A stretch of DNA of 64,000 nt from Apostichopus japonicus. Taxonomy: Eukaryota; Echinodermata; Holothuroidea; Aspidochirotida; Stichopodidae. The stretch is from assembly GCF_037975245.1 (NCBI RefSeq), contig NC_092562.1, forward strand, positions 14,780,521 through 14,844,520, in the 5' to 3' direction. The notes beneath the pieces were generated by a model, which saw only the letters and a program-made list of their open reading frames with translations, searched no databases and had not been told where the DNA came from. The position numbers and the translations under genes are program-made. Below, piece after piece: positions 1 through 11,358 of the stretch; positions within the stretch are counted from its first letter, which is position 1, and each line of letters begins with the position of its first letter.

Positions 1-2549
1 AATGCGTGAAGGAGATTAGTTATGCGGGAGACATTTACTCATTTTGTGAAAGCAAGTGCTATAGCTAGCTAGCTAGCTAGCACAATCTCGTGTTGCTATA
101 TGACAGAGTACCGTACCATGTGACAGCCGTCATAATAAACGCGATTCGTATGTGTAGTTTATAAATTGGTTTGACTGCCAGAACTGCAGTGTAAATCTCA
201 GGCTTCAGCAATATATATTTTGGCGCTGCTGAAGCAGTTCCCAGGGGTACCGAACATTCCACTATATTTTTCTAGAACAGTAAACTAACTCCTTATTTGT
301 CAATTATGAGTCACATCCTATTTATATGGTAATGTTTATATATATATCTATTGTCTATATATATATATATATATATTCCCAAGACAATTTTTGTATGATG
401 TGTCACTATAGAAATTCAGTTAGAGGAAATTTCTCTTCGTTTGTTAGGGAACTGGAGAGAAGCGTAGTGCTATGATCAGTCCGGTAAAGTAACGCCTTGT
501 GTATTCGTTTTTTTTTTTTTTTTCAGGCGCCACAATGCGTGCAAAGATGAGGATAGCACGGAAAGCTGTTATAATGAGAGAACACTCACATGAATCTATT
601 ACACAGAAATGTGTGTGCCGCGTCTACTTAGGCATGTCAAATCTGATGCAGTTTGTATTGAAAGACACTTCAAATCGTTAGGAGGGAAAAGGGAGACCCG
701 TGCTACATGCTGTGCAATTGAAAGCACAATTGTGGACGGTCATTCCAGCGTCAATAAGTAAACGACGATTGAGTAATCTGTTCAATAACTTGATTGCCAC
801 AGACCGTTTCTTTTTAGTAATTGCAAAAATAGTTTGTCTCCTGAATAATCAACATTTAAAAGAGATAAGTCACAGGGGTCCATTAGGACCATTCTTGTCA
901 AACAAATCCGAGATGAAAAACATTAAATACATGAAAGGGAACCCGTCCTTGGTAATCGGACATCACATCAACATGGCGATACTGTAACGAGCAGTCTTTG
1001 TGTGGTATACTATACATAAGAGTTGTACACTTTGCTAATGAGACAGCGGAAGTTTCTGACGTATATGGAAGGAGGTAAATAAATAGTCAAAGCAAAGGGG
1101 GATTAAAATATTTAAAGGACATTTTCATCGTCTTAGATTCCCGAAACAGTTGACGTAAATAAACTAGGCTAATAGGTTTTATCTTTACGTTCTATCTAGA
1201 ACTTTTCAGGGTAAGATTTTCTCAAGGGAGGATTGTTGATGCGTTCAAACTTAGGTTTAATCACGGTGATTAGAAACCGCGATGCTGTCCTACCTATAGT
1301 ATGATAAAGTCTAGTTATAGTCCAAGAAAAAAGGAGAAGGAGAAGGAGAAGGAGAATGTTAGTTATGATTCAACAGCTATTTCGGTTTCCAAGATATTAA
1401 TCTTTAAATTATAGCTAACATCTGGAATACTCCTTTGAGGTCGAATTGATGCTGACATCAGCTTCTCTGTGCATGCCGTATAGCAGGGAGTTATAACAAG
1501 TCCCTACTTATAGTTACTAGTGTGAATCCATAGAATTCGACCACTGGAACACGTTCTTCTAACTTCATATGATCAACAGAGTTTGATGACAATGTGTCCT
1601 TTACTATTTGCTTATGCATTGTAAACAAGTTATTGGAGGCCACGAAATTCGTTTGATTTCCTTCTAGGTATTGTGTTGCATCTGAGGAACTGACCAAATG
1701 GTCTTCCCCTTTAATTGACGAATCTCAGATGTTTAAAGGGTCACTTCTCAAAAAAAAAAAAAAAAAAAAAAAAACGTTATTACTAGAATACAACCTAGCC
1801 AGCGGATAGCAGTGTTTTAAAGGGTCTGCAATGATACCAATTTTAATTCAATTTGAGGCTAAAGTCATCTTTTAATGATTTTGCAAGCTCGATGCAGCTT
1901 CGTCTTAAATGATATATGTATACAAGTGTGAAGGGCTGCGATCCTGTTCAAGCTGTTAGGTGTGCAACTCTCTCAGTTTGTGGAAAAATCTAGGGAAAAA
2001 TCGATATTATATGGAAACTGAGCAAATGTAATATATATGGTATAGGCATAAACAGACAATTACTTTCGACAGATGGAATTAGTTATAGTAACATGAGTAA
2101 AGAGTAAACTGTTATGTAGTTTATTAACAAATGACCAAATGAACTCCATTAACAATTGAACTTGAAGTTACAAAGTATAGGAATAATATTCGGCATAACT
2201 TTTTCTACACTGGGTTGTGAATGAGTAGAATGGTTTGCCTGAGAAAGTTGTACTTGCAAGTGGTGTGAATGGGTTTAGGAATGCTTTGGAAAAGCATACC
2301 TTGAAGCATTGTAAGGCTAATTTTTTGTGTCTTCTGTTTTTTCCCCTCTCTCTCCTATAGGGTCCTTGATGGGGACTTGAGTGTCCCCCCTGATCCTTTT
2401 CTTCTACTAAACTAACATCACTATATATAGTCAAGATTCATTCCCAACATATGAACAAATAATGATAAAACAATTTGAAAGTGAGTTCACCGCATCACAA
2501 TATACTTGTGTTTTATACCAATGAAATATAGCTATATGCGGTAAATTTT
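1..2549. other. 5' flank without recognised genes
   Basis: Only short unsupported ORFs are present. Simple repeats include (TAGC)n at about 61-81, (TA)n near 342-375, a poly-T before 525, (GGAGAA)n at 1330-1356 and a poly-A run at 1750-1774. No splice-consistent coding exon was recognised. Confidence 0.5.
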
Positions 2550-2557
2550 CTGAGATG

Positions 2558-2940
2558 CATAGGCGTAGGAGCCCAATTTGATTTAGGGGCGCTGTAACGA
2601 CTTGCCCGAAAAATATAACCAAAATTTTTCGCGCGCTCCGCGCACGTTCAACATGGTAATGTGCATATCATATAGGCATGCATCAGTTATTACATCACAT
2701 GCCAATTACATACAATCATTTGCCGTGTTATTACCCTTCCATATTGGTTATAACTTTGGGAGGTCATTATAATAATAATGATAATAATAATAATATTAGT
2801 TTAACCGTTGAAAACACATTCAAATTGATTTTCCTTTCAGTAGGTGCCTGAAAAATATCAGCATATTGTCCGAATTTTCACAAAAATATTTGGTTGGGGG
2901 AGGGGGCTGCAGCCCCCATCCCCCGCCTCCTACGCCTATG
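2558..2940. mobile_element. hAT-type MITE, 383 bp, TIR CATAGGCGTAGGAG, TSD CTGAGATG
   Basis: The ends are inverted repeats with 14 identical bases (CATAGGCGTAGGAG). They are flanked by an identical 8-bp direct repeat CTGAGATG at 2550-2557 and 2941-2948. An 8-bp target duplication is diagnostic of the hAT superfamily. The interior is non-coding, has a GC-rich subterminal part (cgcgcgctccgcgc) and an ATA microsatellite, and holds no transposase, so it is non-autonomous. Confidence 0.88.
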
Positions 2941-2948
2941 CTGAGATG

Positions 2949-3670
2949 TATTGCATGTTTGTAATAAGAACGCGATAATTAACGTTCATTTGTTAAAAAG
3001 TAGTTTAAGTAGGAAATGCCATACAGTTTCAGCATCATTGTGAATAGGCGAACAATCGGTGGATTTAGTAACATTTCTGTAAACAGACGACCGTAATCAT
3101 ACGAAGAGCCGCTTCAACATTTCGCTTTTTTTTAACACAAAGTTTATATGGAACAAAGTAGGCCTATAGGCCTACATTAAATAATAAATTGAATGACGTA
3201 CAGTGCAAAAGGAATTGCCTTGAAAAAGTTTGTTAGGTTGTCTAGTAGGTTAATTTATGTATGACACAGTATATAGGCTTATATAGAAATAAATACATAT
3301 GAACAAGTACTATAATACAAACACACACACACAGCAAAGACGAACAGAAATATCGTTATAGTCAGTACTTTCTAAGACAGTTATTTCTTAATTTGCTGAT
3401 GAATGATGAAACAGTGCTATTCATTTTAAAGTCCTGTGACAATGAATTCCAGAGGGAATTTGCGTCACATAAACTCTTAGAATGTACGATGTTGGACCAG
3501 ATTATTCGCCTACACAAGCACAGAAAATGGAGTAGTAGGCCTTAGGTTTCTTCCGTGTTTTGCAACGTAAAGTTAGGCCAAATTCTAAACAGTTGGGTAT
3601 AATATCAACATATCCTATTGTTGTTTAATAATCACCCCTGTGGAGAATTATGAAGAAGCATTTCACTATT
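2949..3670. other. intergenic stretch before ALG2
   Basis: AT-rich sequence with a short (CA)n near 3321-3333 and copies of a TAGGCCTA-like motif common in this window. No gene, RNA or clear element was recognised. Confidence 0.45.
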
Positions 3671-3717
3671 TTACCTTAGCGGAATGTATTTCAAAAATAC
3701 ATTCGCTTTACGGTAAA
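3671..3717. repeat. imperfect hairpin upstream of ALG2
   Basis: An inverted repeat with arms of about 20 bp (TTACCTTAGCGGAATGTATTT on the left, matched by its near reverse complement on the right) is separated by a few A residues. It lies about 220 bp 5' of the ALG2 start codon. It may be a remnant of a small foldback element; no function is evident. Confidence 0.5.
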
Positions 3718-3813
3718 GGAGAAGAAGCACATGAGCCTGACCTAAATATTGTGAATAGAGAGAGTCGTGATAGAAGTGTGGTACACCCTATCAGCTGATT
3801 TGCAAACTACAAC

Positions 3814-3831
3814 ATGGCGACTTCCACGTAA
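3814..3831 (+). promoter_or_regulatory. possible 5-codon upstream ORF in ALG2 leader
   Basis: An ATG in strong Kozak context (A at -3, G at +4) opens a five-codon reading frame ending in TAA, about 107 nt before the ALG2 start codon. It matters only if transcription starts upstream of 3814, which the sequence alone cannot show. No intervening splice acceptor is obvious. Confidence 0.35.
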
Positions 3832-3938
3832 AACCCCGGACGATAATCTTATTGCACTGTTACTTTTAATTTGATGCTCTTAAGCGTCAGGTAACGAGGT
3901 ATATTTTACGCCTTCCGTGGTTTTAAAGTGTAGGAATC

Positions 3939-6900
3939 ATGGTGAAAGTCATTTTCGTTCATCCAGACTTAGGGATAGGCGGAGCAGAACGTTTAATTGT
4001 TGACGCAGCACTTGCACTGAAAAGCAGAGGACATGCAGTGAAGCTGTACACAGCTCACCACGATAGCAGTCATTGCTTCGAAGAAACGAGAGACGGAACT
4101 CTTGAGGTAGTAACTGCCGGAGACTGGCTACCCAGAAGCTTCTTGGGTGGATTGTACGCACTTTTTGCTTATTTACGCATGATCTTCGTCTCCCTGTATC
4201 TAGTTCTCTTTAGTGGGGAAGACTTTGATGTAGTCATCTGTGACCAAATATCAGCGTGCATTCCTTTCTTGAGATGGAAGAAAAATCTGAAGGTACGAAC
4301 TAAGTTACGTTATGATGACCTAACTCACCTTTAGGGCTAGGCCTAGTAATAAGTTCTGTGATTATGGTATAGTTAAAATGACTTGTTTTTTAAGGATAAT
4401 ATAATTGCTGATACAAATGCATTGATCATAAAGATTGTCCAAAACTTTATCTCAATTGAAAATAATTTTATATCATTGTATTGCGCTCTGCTGCAACCAG
4501 TCATATTGGAAAACCATTCTTTTGTTTAGGTCAAATTGGTATTGTTAAGTTATTTGGTGTCTATTCAGTCTATAATTAATAAGAGCCACAAGATGGTCTG
4601 TAGTAGTTTCATCTTACTGTGTTTTACCCAATGTGTTAGCCAATTAATAGTTACTTTACACTGATTGTTAATTGCAACAGATGTATTTACATTTTCAGAT
4701 TCTCTTTTACTGCCACTTTCCTGATCTATTGCTAACTCATCGAAAGAACTTTTTGAAGAGAATATACAGAGGGCCTCTTGATTGGCTGGAAGAGAAAACA
4801 ACTGGCATGGCAGACGTGATATTGGTTAATAGCAACTTTACTGGTGAGCTATTTTAGTTAGAGCTGTTCTGTCATTAAATTACACAAGCAGAACCTCACT
4901 GCAATTCTACATTTTTGTTAATCTGGACCTGTAGTGTAAAATTTGTAATCTAAAAAAAAAAAAAACAGAATTGAATGCAAACTGTCAGTTAAAATTTGAC
5001 TATGTATTCCATGTTTCAAAGATTACCCCATCAAATGTTTTCATTGCACAATGTACTTAGTACTGTGCAACAAGTGCTGATTATTTTGAACCAGATCACT
5101 TCCAGTGCAGCAATCAAGTTTAACTCTTTTCTCTAGGTTGCTATAGCTCCCAAGGAAATCTCTTAAACCACATGTCTATGTGCAGTCTTCCCGAATAGTA
5201 TAAACAATCCCTATAATTTACATTCTGAGTTTCTAACGTTTCTGCTGATTGTGATTTGAATGCAGCTTTTTCATTCAGCAACTTTTTGTTCTCGTAATTT
5301 TGATAATAATTATGGTCAAACTTAACAAATTGTCAACGTTCATTGGACACTTTATGACAAACTAATTCAAGATGTTCAAAATGTTTATAGAACTTTTCAT
5401 CCTGTTTTTGCATTTTCCTTTTCCTTTTTGCCTGGTACAACATGAGAATGTCAAAACAGTCCGAAGAAATAAGACAAAAAATGATCATCGTAATAATAGT
5501 GTGCTTCAACCAGACTTCTTTTCTTTGAAATGTGTTTATTATGCAAGACCAATTACAGACCATATAACTGACCACCTGAATATAATATCAATTCCCTTCT
5601 GTTGCAGCTGAGACATTCAAGTCCACATTTACATCACTGTCTAACATCCAACCAGAGGTTCTATACCCATCGCTTAACTTTGATGCCTTCGATGGGAAAG
5701 TCGAACCAGCAGGAGATCTGTTCCCGAAGGGGACAGGACCTTTATTTCTTTCCATCAATAGATACGAGAGGAAGAAGAATCTTGCTTTAGCTATTGAATC
5801 TTTTGGTGAGTCATAAGTTTTGTAAAAAGACCCTTCCATATTTTGGTTGATACAAGTCACAAGTATTTGATTGTCATGACCCTCATTGAGTCATTCACTG
5901 TATTGTTTCTATGGCAACAACCAATTCTCTTTGAGACTCTTCATCAGCTGATCGGTCGTAGGACTCTTAACGACTCTGGTATCCAGTTTTACTTGCATTG
6001 AAATTTTTTTTGGAAGTGATGTCTCTAAGTTGAAGTCTTCGTTTTCTGTAAAGCCATGATCTTGTTTAGACTCGATCTTCTTCAATCCTTCAATTGGGAT
6101 CAACTGGTTTTTGTACTTTCAGCTGGTCAAGCATTATATCATGAGAAAGTAATGTCGTGTTTGGGACTGGTAAACAGTTCAGTTTTAGCAAAGGACATTG
6201 CTCCAGTTATTTTTGCTTTCAAATTGAAATATGCCTGAAGCAACTTGTAAACTGTACTAAAATTTACGACTGAGATAAGATGAACGCAATATTTTGTTGT
6301 ACAAGCAATAGAAAAATTTTGACTATTTTGTTTCTTCTTAGCCAGCAACTATGATTGAAGTGTTTTAATTTTTCTGAAGAATTTGAAAAGTAAAAATGTG
6401 AAACGTATCTATCTCAATTTTCTCCTAAGATTTCTTTCCCCTTCATCAAATTTTCAAAAAATGATGTTTACATCATATTTTTACATTTTAAATTTTGTTT
6501 ACTTGAAATTGTTTTTCAATTGTTTAGGTGCCTTAAAGGAGAAAATCTCGCCAGCAGATTGGAAGGGGACACATCTTGTCATGGCAGGAGGTTATGATGA
6601 GAGAGTCACAGAAAACAAAGAGCATTACCTAGAGCTGAGATGCAGAGCAGAGGAGCTCCATCTCACAGACAATATCACATTCTTAAGATCCTTCACGGAT
6701 GCTCAGAAGCTGACGTTGCTGGATGCATGTACTTGCTTGCTGTACACTCCGTCCAACGAACATTTCGGCATCGTTCCGATCGAGGCGATGTACATGAGCC
6801 GTCCGGTGATAGCGGTCAACAGCGGCGGGCCTCTAGAGACGGTCAGCGACGGGCAGACAGGATTTCTGTGTCCACCAGAAGCAGATCATTTTGCGACTGC

Positions 6901-7039
6901 CATGACGAAATTCGTCCAAGATGCGACCCTTAGAGATAAACTGGGCAAGCAAGGACACAAACGAGTCGTGGATAGATTCTCATTCAAAGCATTTGGTGAT
7001 AAATTACACAGTGTTGTCACAGAACTACACCAAAGTTAA
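3939..7039 (+). CDS. ALG2: ALG2, alpha-1,3/1,6-mannosyltransferase (4 coding exons, 402 aa)
   Basis: Coding exons are 3939-4292, 4699-4843, 5608-5805 and 6528-7039, summing to 1209 nt with consistent phases (0, 1, 1) and GT-AG introns. The protein aligns along its whole length with vertebrate ALG2 (416 aa in human). It starts with the GT-B fold [12 protein letters not shown] segment (residues 8-19), has a hydrophobic stretch around residues 66-90, the [10 protein letters not shown] block opening exon 2, the [11 protein letters not shown] donor-site loop in exon 3, and the AGGYDER and family-4 E-x7-E motif (E310 and E318 in [12 protein letters not shown]) in exon 4. Known role: it adds the second and third mannoses (alpha-1,3 and alpha-1,6) to Man1GlcNAc2-PP-dolichol on the cytosolic face of the ER. 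The start is the only in-frame Met upstream of the conserved N-terminus. No truncation or frameshift is seen. An ATTAAA at 7108-7113 and AATAAA at 8213-8218 are candidate poly(A) signals. Its 3' end converges on WDR70. Confidence 0.96.
5895..6125 (-). repeat. possible degenerate dispersed repeat in ALG2 intron 3
   Basis: On the minus strand this carries a CAGCTGATGAAGAGTC motif followed by low-complexity text. It resembles the conserved tail core of Penelope-type or related retroelements but has no paired partner in the window. It lies inside ALG2 intron 3 and encodes nothing convincing. Confidence 0.25.
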
Positions 7040-10000
7040 AAGAATAGAATTTTGTATTTGAAACTTATGATTTGAGCATTATGGTTTGAGAAAAAAAGAA
7101 TTATGAAATTAAATCTCTGCTCATCAAAGCTTTATATGTTGATCTTAGTATTGGTTCAGTAATGTGCTACATTGAAATGCTATATTCCATAAAACAATGC
7201 AAATCAATTGTTTGCCTCGTCAAGTGTCAATTTAAAATTTGAAAGTTTTAATGCTTTGGGGGGGGGGGGAGAGGAAGGGAGGTAGTAAACTCTAAATATT
7301 AGGTAAGGTCATTTCATGTTTTCAAAATGTTTCCTGAGAAGTTAAAATACTACTTTCATACATAGTTTTTGTTTAATGTTACATTTTGATAGTCTCAACA
7401 TTCTTCCTGTTACAGAACTTGAACTGGACATATGCTGACATGACCTTATCATTCAGAGTCGATGTGGCTTAGGGAACCAAGGAAATGTGGTCCTGGGCAT
7501 GGATATAAAATTTGTTAATAACAAACTAACTGCAGAACCAGATGGGATAGGGGGAGATTGATTATTTATATATATGTGTATATATAGTGTATATACACAT
7601 ATCTATATATTTGTTTCTATTCACAATGGTCTAAACAATGAATGGATTGTTAACAAGAAATGTCAACCGACATATGATAGAACTTCTTAAGCCTTTTGTC
7701 AATATAATACTGCTTTTGTACTGTTATCCAAATTGATTTATAAGGAAATGATTTGATTTTTACCTATTTTTATTCAACCAGGATATTGAGAACTTATTTG
7801 GGATATCCAAACATCTGATAACTGATAATTTTGTTCTGTGTGCTATTACTGGGGCGTTTCACTATCTTAATTGACAAGAATGGTCACAATAATTAATGAT
7901 GGAAAAGTAAGTTTATGATTTAAAATTTCTGCTTCATGTAATTTTGCATTGCTCATTTTAGCTTGAACATCGTTTATAAATTGACCTTGATAAAAATGGC
8001 AGCTTTCATATTTTTCAGAGTTCAGTGTTTAATAGTTATTTAAGTTGAAGGTTCTAATGGTGTTCCATTTACTTGTACTAATCCTAAATTTGTCACAGAC
8101 CTTTCTAGTATAATTTCCCTTTGTGATAAACAATATGAAGCATTCCAACCATTATCTTGCCCTCAAACAGCTTTTTGTGTTAATTTTGACAATTGTTTCA
8201 ATGATATTTGATAATAAAATCCCATAAACTATAAAGTCATTAGGTAAAATGTAAAGAAGTGAAAGTCCATTTTGTTGCCAGTTATACAACATTAATTATT
8301 CTAACATTAATCATGCCTTTTAGTAGTTGGCACTGTACATCACCTCGTAATAATGACAAATTGAATGTGTACAATGCATATACGCAGTATTCAATATAAC
8401 CTACTCCATCCCTTAAACCTAATAGTGTTTTTGTTAGGTGATGTTAAGCTACCACTATTTGGCTTGCTGCATGGATGTGTGTTGTGAATGCCTAAATACC
8501 TTAATAAGTAAGAAAACAAGGATCATACAGAGTGGAAGACAGTACAAAACAGACCAAACATGCTGTGTAGTTAGTTACACCAGACATCAATATCATCAAA
8601 TGATACTAAGGTTCACTTTATTTAATACAAAATATTTCAAAGTATTTTGAGATAATCATCACAAGAGGAAACAAATCTCCCTCACAGTAGAAATGGAATG
8701 AATGATAGAACTTATGTAAACCCAAAGTTGGAAGCTGCTATATTTCTTGATGATGTTGAATCATAAATTGTACAACAGTTAAAGACCTCGAGCTTGCTGT
8801 TCCGCTAGACTTACTTGCATTTCATTTGTCACAGTATTCCGGGGGTCACATGAGTACCACGATGATATTTCACATCTGGAATCCTCTCTAGCTGATAGGG
8901 CTGTGTCATTCTGGTTAATTCACTAACCGGTTAACCGTTTCTATTAACCGAACGGTTAACGTTTAAACGTAACCCGTGTTGCTGCCTCAAAATAAGAGCC
9001 GAAAATCAGAGTTATATAGCTCAGATAATAATTCCGAAAGAGCGCCACCACTTTTGATGCGGCAGTACATTCTCAAAATAGCGCTTCAAGTATCGTTTTT
9101 TCGTAACGCGTATGTCAAGAATTTGGTTGTATTTGCTTAGTTTTGACGATCGTTGCATTGAAAAAGACGAATCGCGCGTTTTCATGAAGTTTTAAACAGA
9201 TTTGTGTTTCTCTTTCAGTTCATCGGTAACTGTTACAGAGATATTTGAAGCAAATATTTCTTCGTTAATTGCGTAGCCCCTACTGTAATAGCGCAGGCAT
9301 TGTATGGCAGTTATAAGCCTAATATTACTAGGCCTACTTAATATTGGCATTGTGTATTGAAGTTCGCGATCATATGGAGTGTTAGACTACAAGACTTTCA
9401 CCAGCTAGGCCAAGGTTAGGAAAGTCGGTTGTTAGGAAGCGATTACTACAGAAGTGTACGGTAGTAGGGCTATAGGCCTACGCAATTACAAGTACAACAA
9501 TGGGTCACAGATATATTGAATTTGTGCATTGTGGCGGGGTAGGCAGAGGGTAGGGGGGAAGTGTGGAAAACATTGTAAAATTTCCCGCGAACACCCTGTC
9601 GATTTCCCGCCGGAGTTAGCGCAGCAAACACAATTAGCACGCGTAGCATAATGGCGTGGGGCAGTCCCCCGGTGGGGTCATGTGGTATAACCCCTTTGGG
9701 GGTCCAGGGGTTAACGCCCGGAAAATTTGGCGCGTCGGGCGATAAAATATTCGCAGCTGTGGATGCAAAATACTGACAACTTTTTTAATTTAAATTGTTC
9801 CGAAAATGATCAAAATTTTGAAATGACAAGTCAGAGTAGCCATATTTTGTTATAAAATGAAAAGAGATCTAACTGTCTTACAATCATTAAAAAGTTTAAC
9901 TTAAAAAACATGCGATTTTATGAAACAACGTTCGGCAAAGCCCCATTCCTAGACTGCCTAACAATTGCTTGCAGTATACTACAACTACGGTAGGCTACAT

Positions 10001-11358
10001 TTTCCAAGGTACCTTGCCAAACAACTGTGAGCTCATCCCCTGTCTAACACCTGTTGTTAACAATTTTTTGGCATGTTGCCAAGGAACGTTTCATGGTCTA
10101 GAACGAATAAGGTCAGTCAGTAAAGGTTCGGTTAAGCTATGAGAATTATTCTACTCCATCAAAGTCAAGTTAAGCTTTAATTGGATTTAGCATCACAAGA
10201 TAAAATGCAGACTTCTAGAAGTGATTAATGGTGTAGTAGTCCTACAACCCTCGACCAAATATTACATGATTTGTTATACTTTGCTAGCATGAATATGCAA
10301 AACCATGAATTGGATTCCAAACTTTTAAGCTCACAAAAATTCAACTATTAGGTTTTAGCACAAACCTTGCAATTAGACCTACCCATAGACCTTATTTATA
10401 GTCCCAACTATTTCTCAGATACACCGTTTGATATATGTCCATCTTTTTCAGAGGGAGGACTCCCCTCCCCTGAACCTCTTTCATGGGAGTCTGCTTCAAC
10501 GACCCCAGAACCACGTCTCCTCCATTACAAACTCCTGTTTCTGCACCTGAATAAGTTCCAAGAAAACATCATACCAGTATAGAGATAATGGCCTTATCTG
10601 CTCACACCTGCATACTGAATTTCCCAATACTGAGAAAAAGGTATAAAATGTTGATAATAAACACCTAATAACTACCTACCAAGCCAGTGTTGGAGGCTTG
10701 GCAGCATCTCGTGTTCATTGTTGAATACCTCACTGTGCAACATGGCTCAAGATATGTCGCGCTAGTACACAAAAACCATAACCCCTGTCTGACTTGTTGA
10801 TCTACTTCTAACTATCTGGCAAAATCAAATTTCTTATTCCAAGTTCTTGCCTGACTCATCAATACATTCTGTCCGAAACAATATGTACCAGATAATGAGA
10901 TGGAAAGTTATCTACGACCTAGGTACACTTTCTACAAAGAATTGCAGAATATTTAAGAAAAGCATCCCTATTTGCTTTGGTGTAGAACTTTCTCCGGGTG
11001 GAATTCAAATTTTGTCCTCTAACTCAAACAAACAATAAACTGGAGATTTTACTATGCGACTGATGAGAGAACAACCTCAGCATAGAATTTATATGCAAAT
11101 TGGCGTTAGCCTTGCTACGACCACCGCTGCTGCCAACATTATCTCGGTCTTATTTGAATGTTTACAAATAACAGACTGTCTCAAGTTATGAAACATAGGC
11201 GCTGATGTATTTGCCTAATGGATGTTGCCGAGACAACCATAGATGCCATTTCTAAATGGGCTCTGTGCTGTACATCCATTGTCAAAGTGTCAACACATCC
11301 TGATGGTATCGGGTGACACGATGCCCTGCAAACAGTAATCAACGGTAACCGTCTCTTC
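7040..11358. other. convergent ALG2-WDR70 intergenic region
   Basis: This is the 3' flank shared by ALG2 (+) and WDR70 (-). It holds candidate ALG2 poly(A) signals (7108, 8213), a G run at 7259-7269, a TA-rich hairpin at about 7562-7612, a left-end-like TAGGGCTGTGTC sequence near 8897 (possible hAT end without a partner) and a GC-richer block at 9540-9745 that looks like old transposon sequence. No coding exon was recognised. No canonical AATAAA for WDR70 is evident on the minus strand in the few hundred bases after its stop. Confidence 0.5.

Noticed and set aside
8895-9745. hAT element starting TAGGGCTGTGTC
   Set aside because: A left-end-like sequence is visible but no complementary right end or 8-bp duplication was found.
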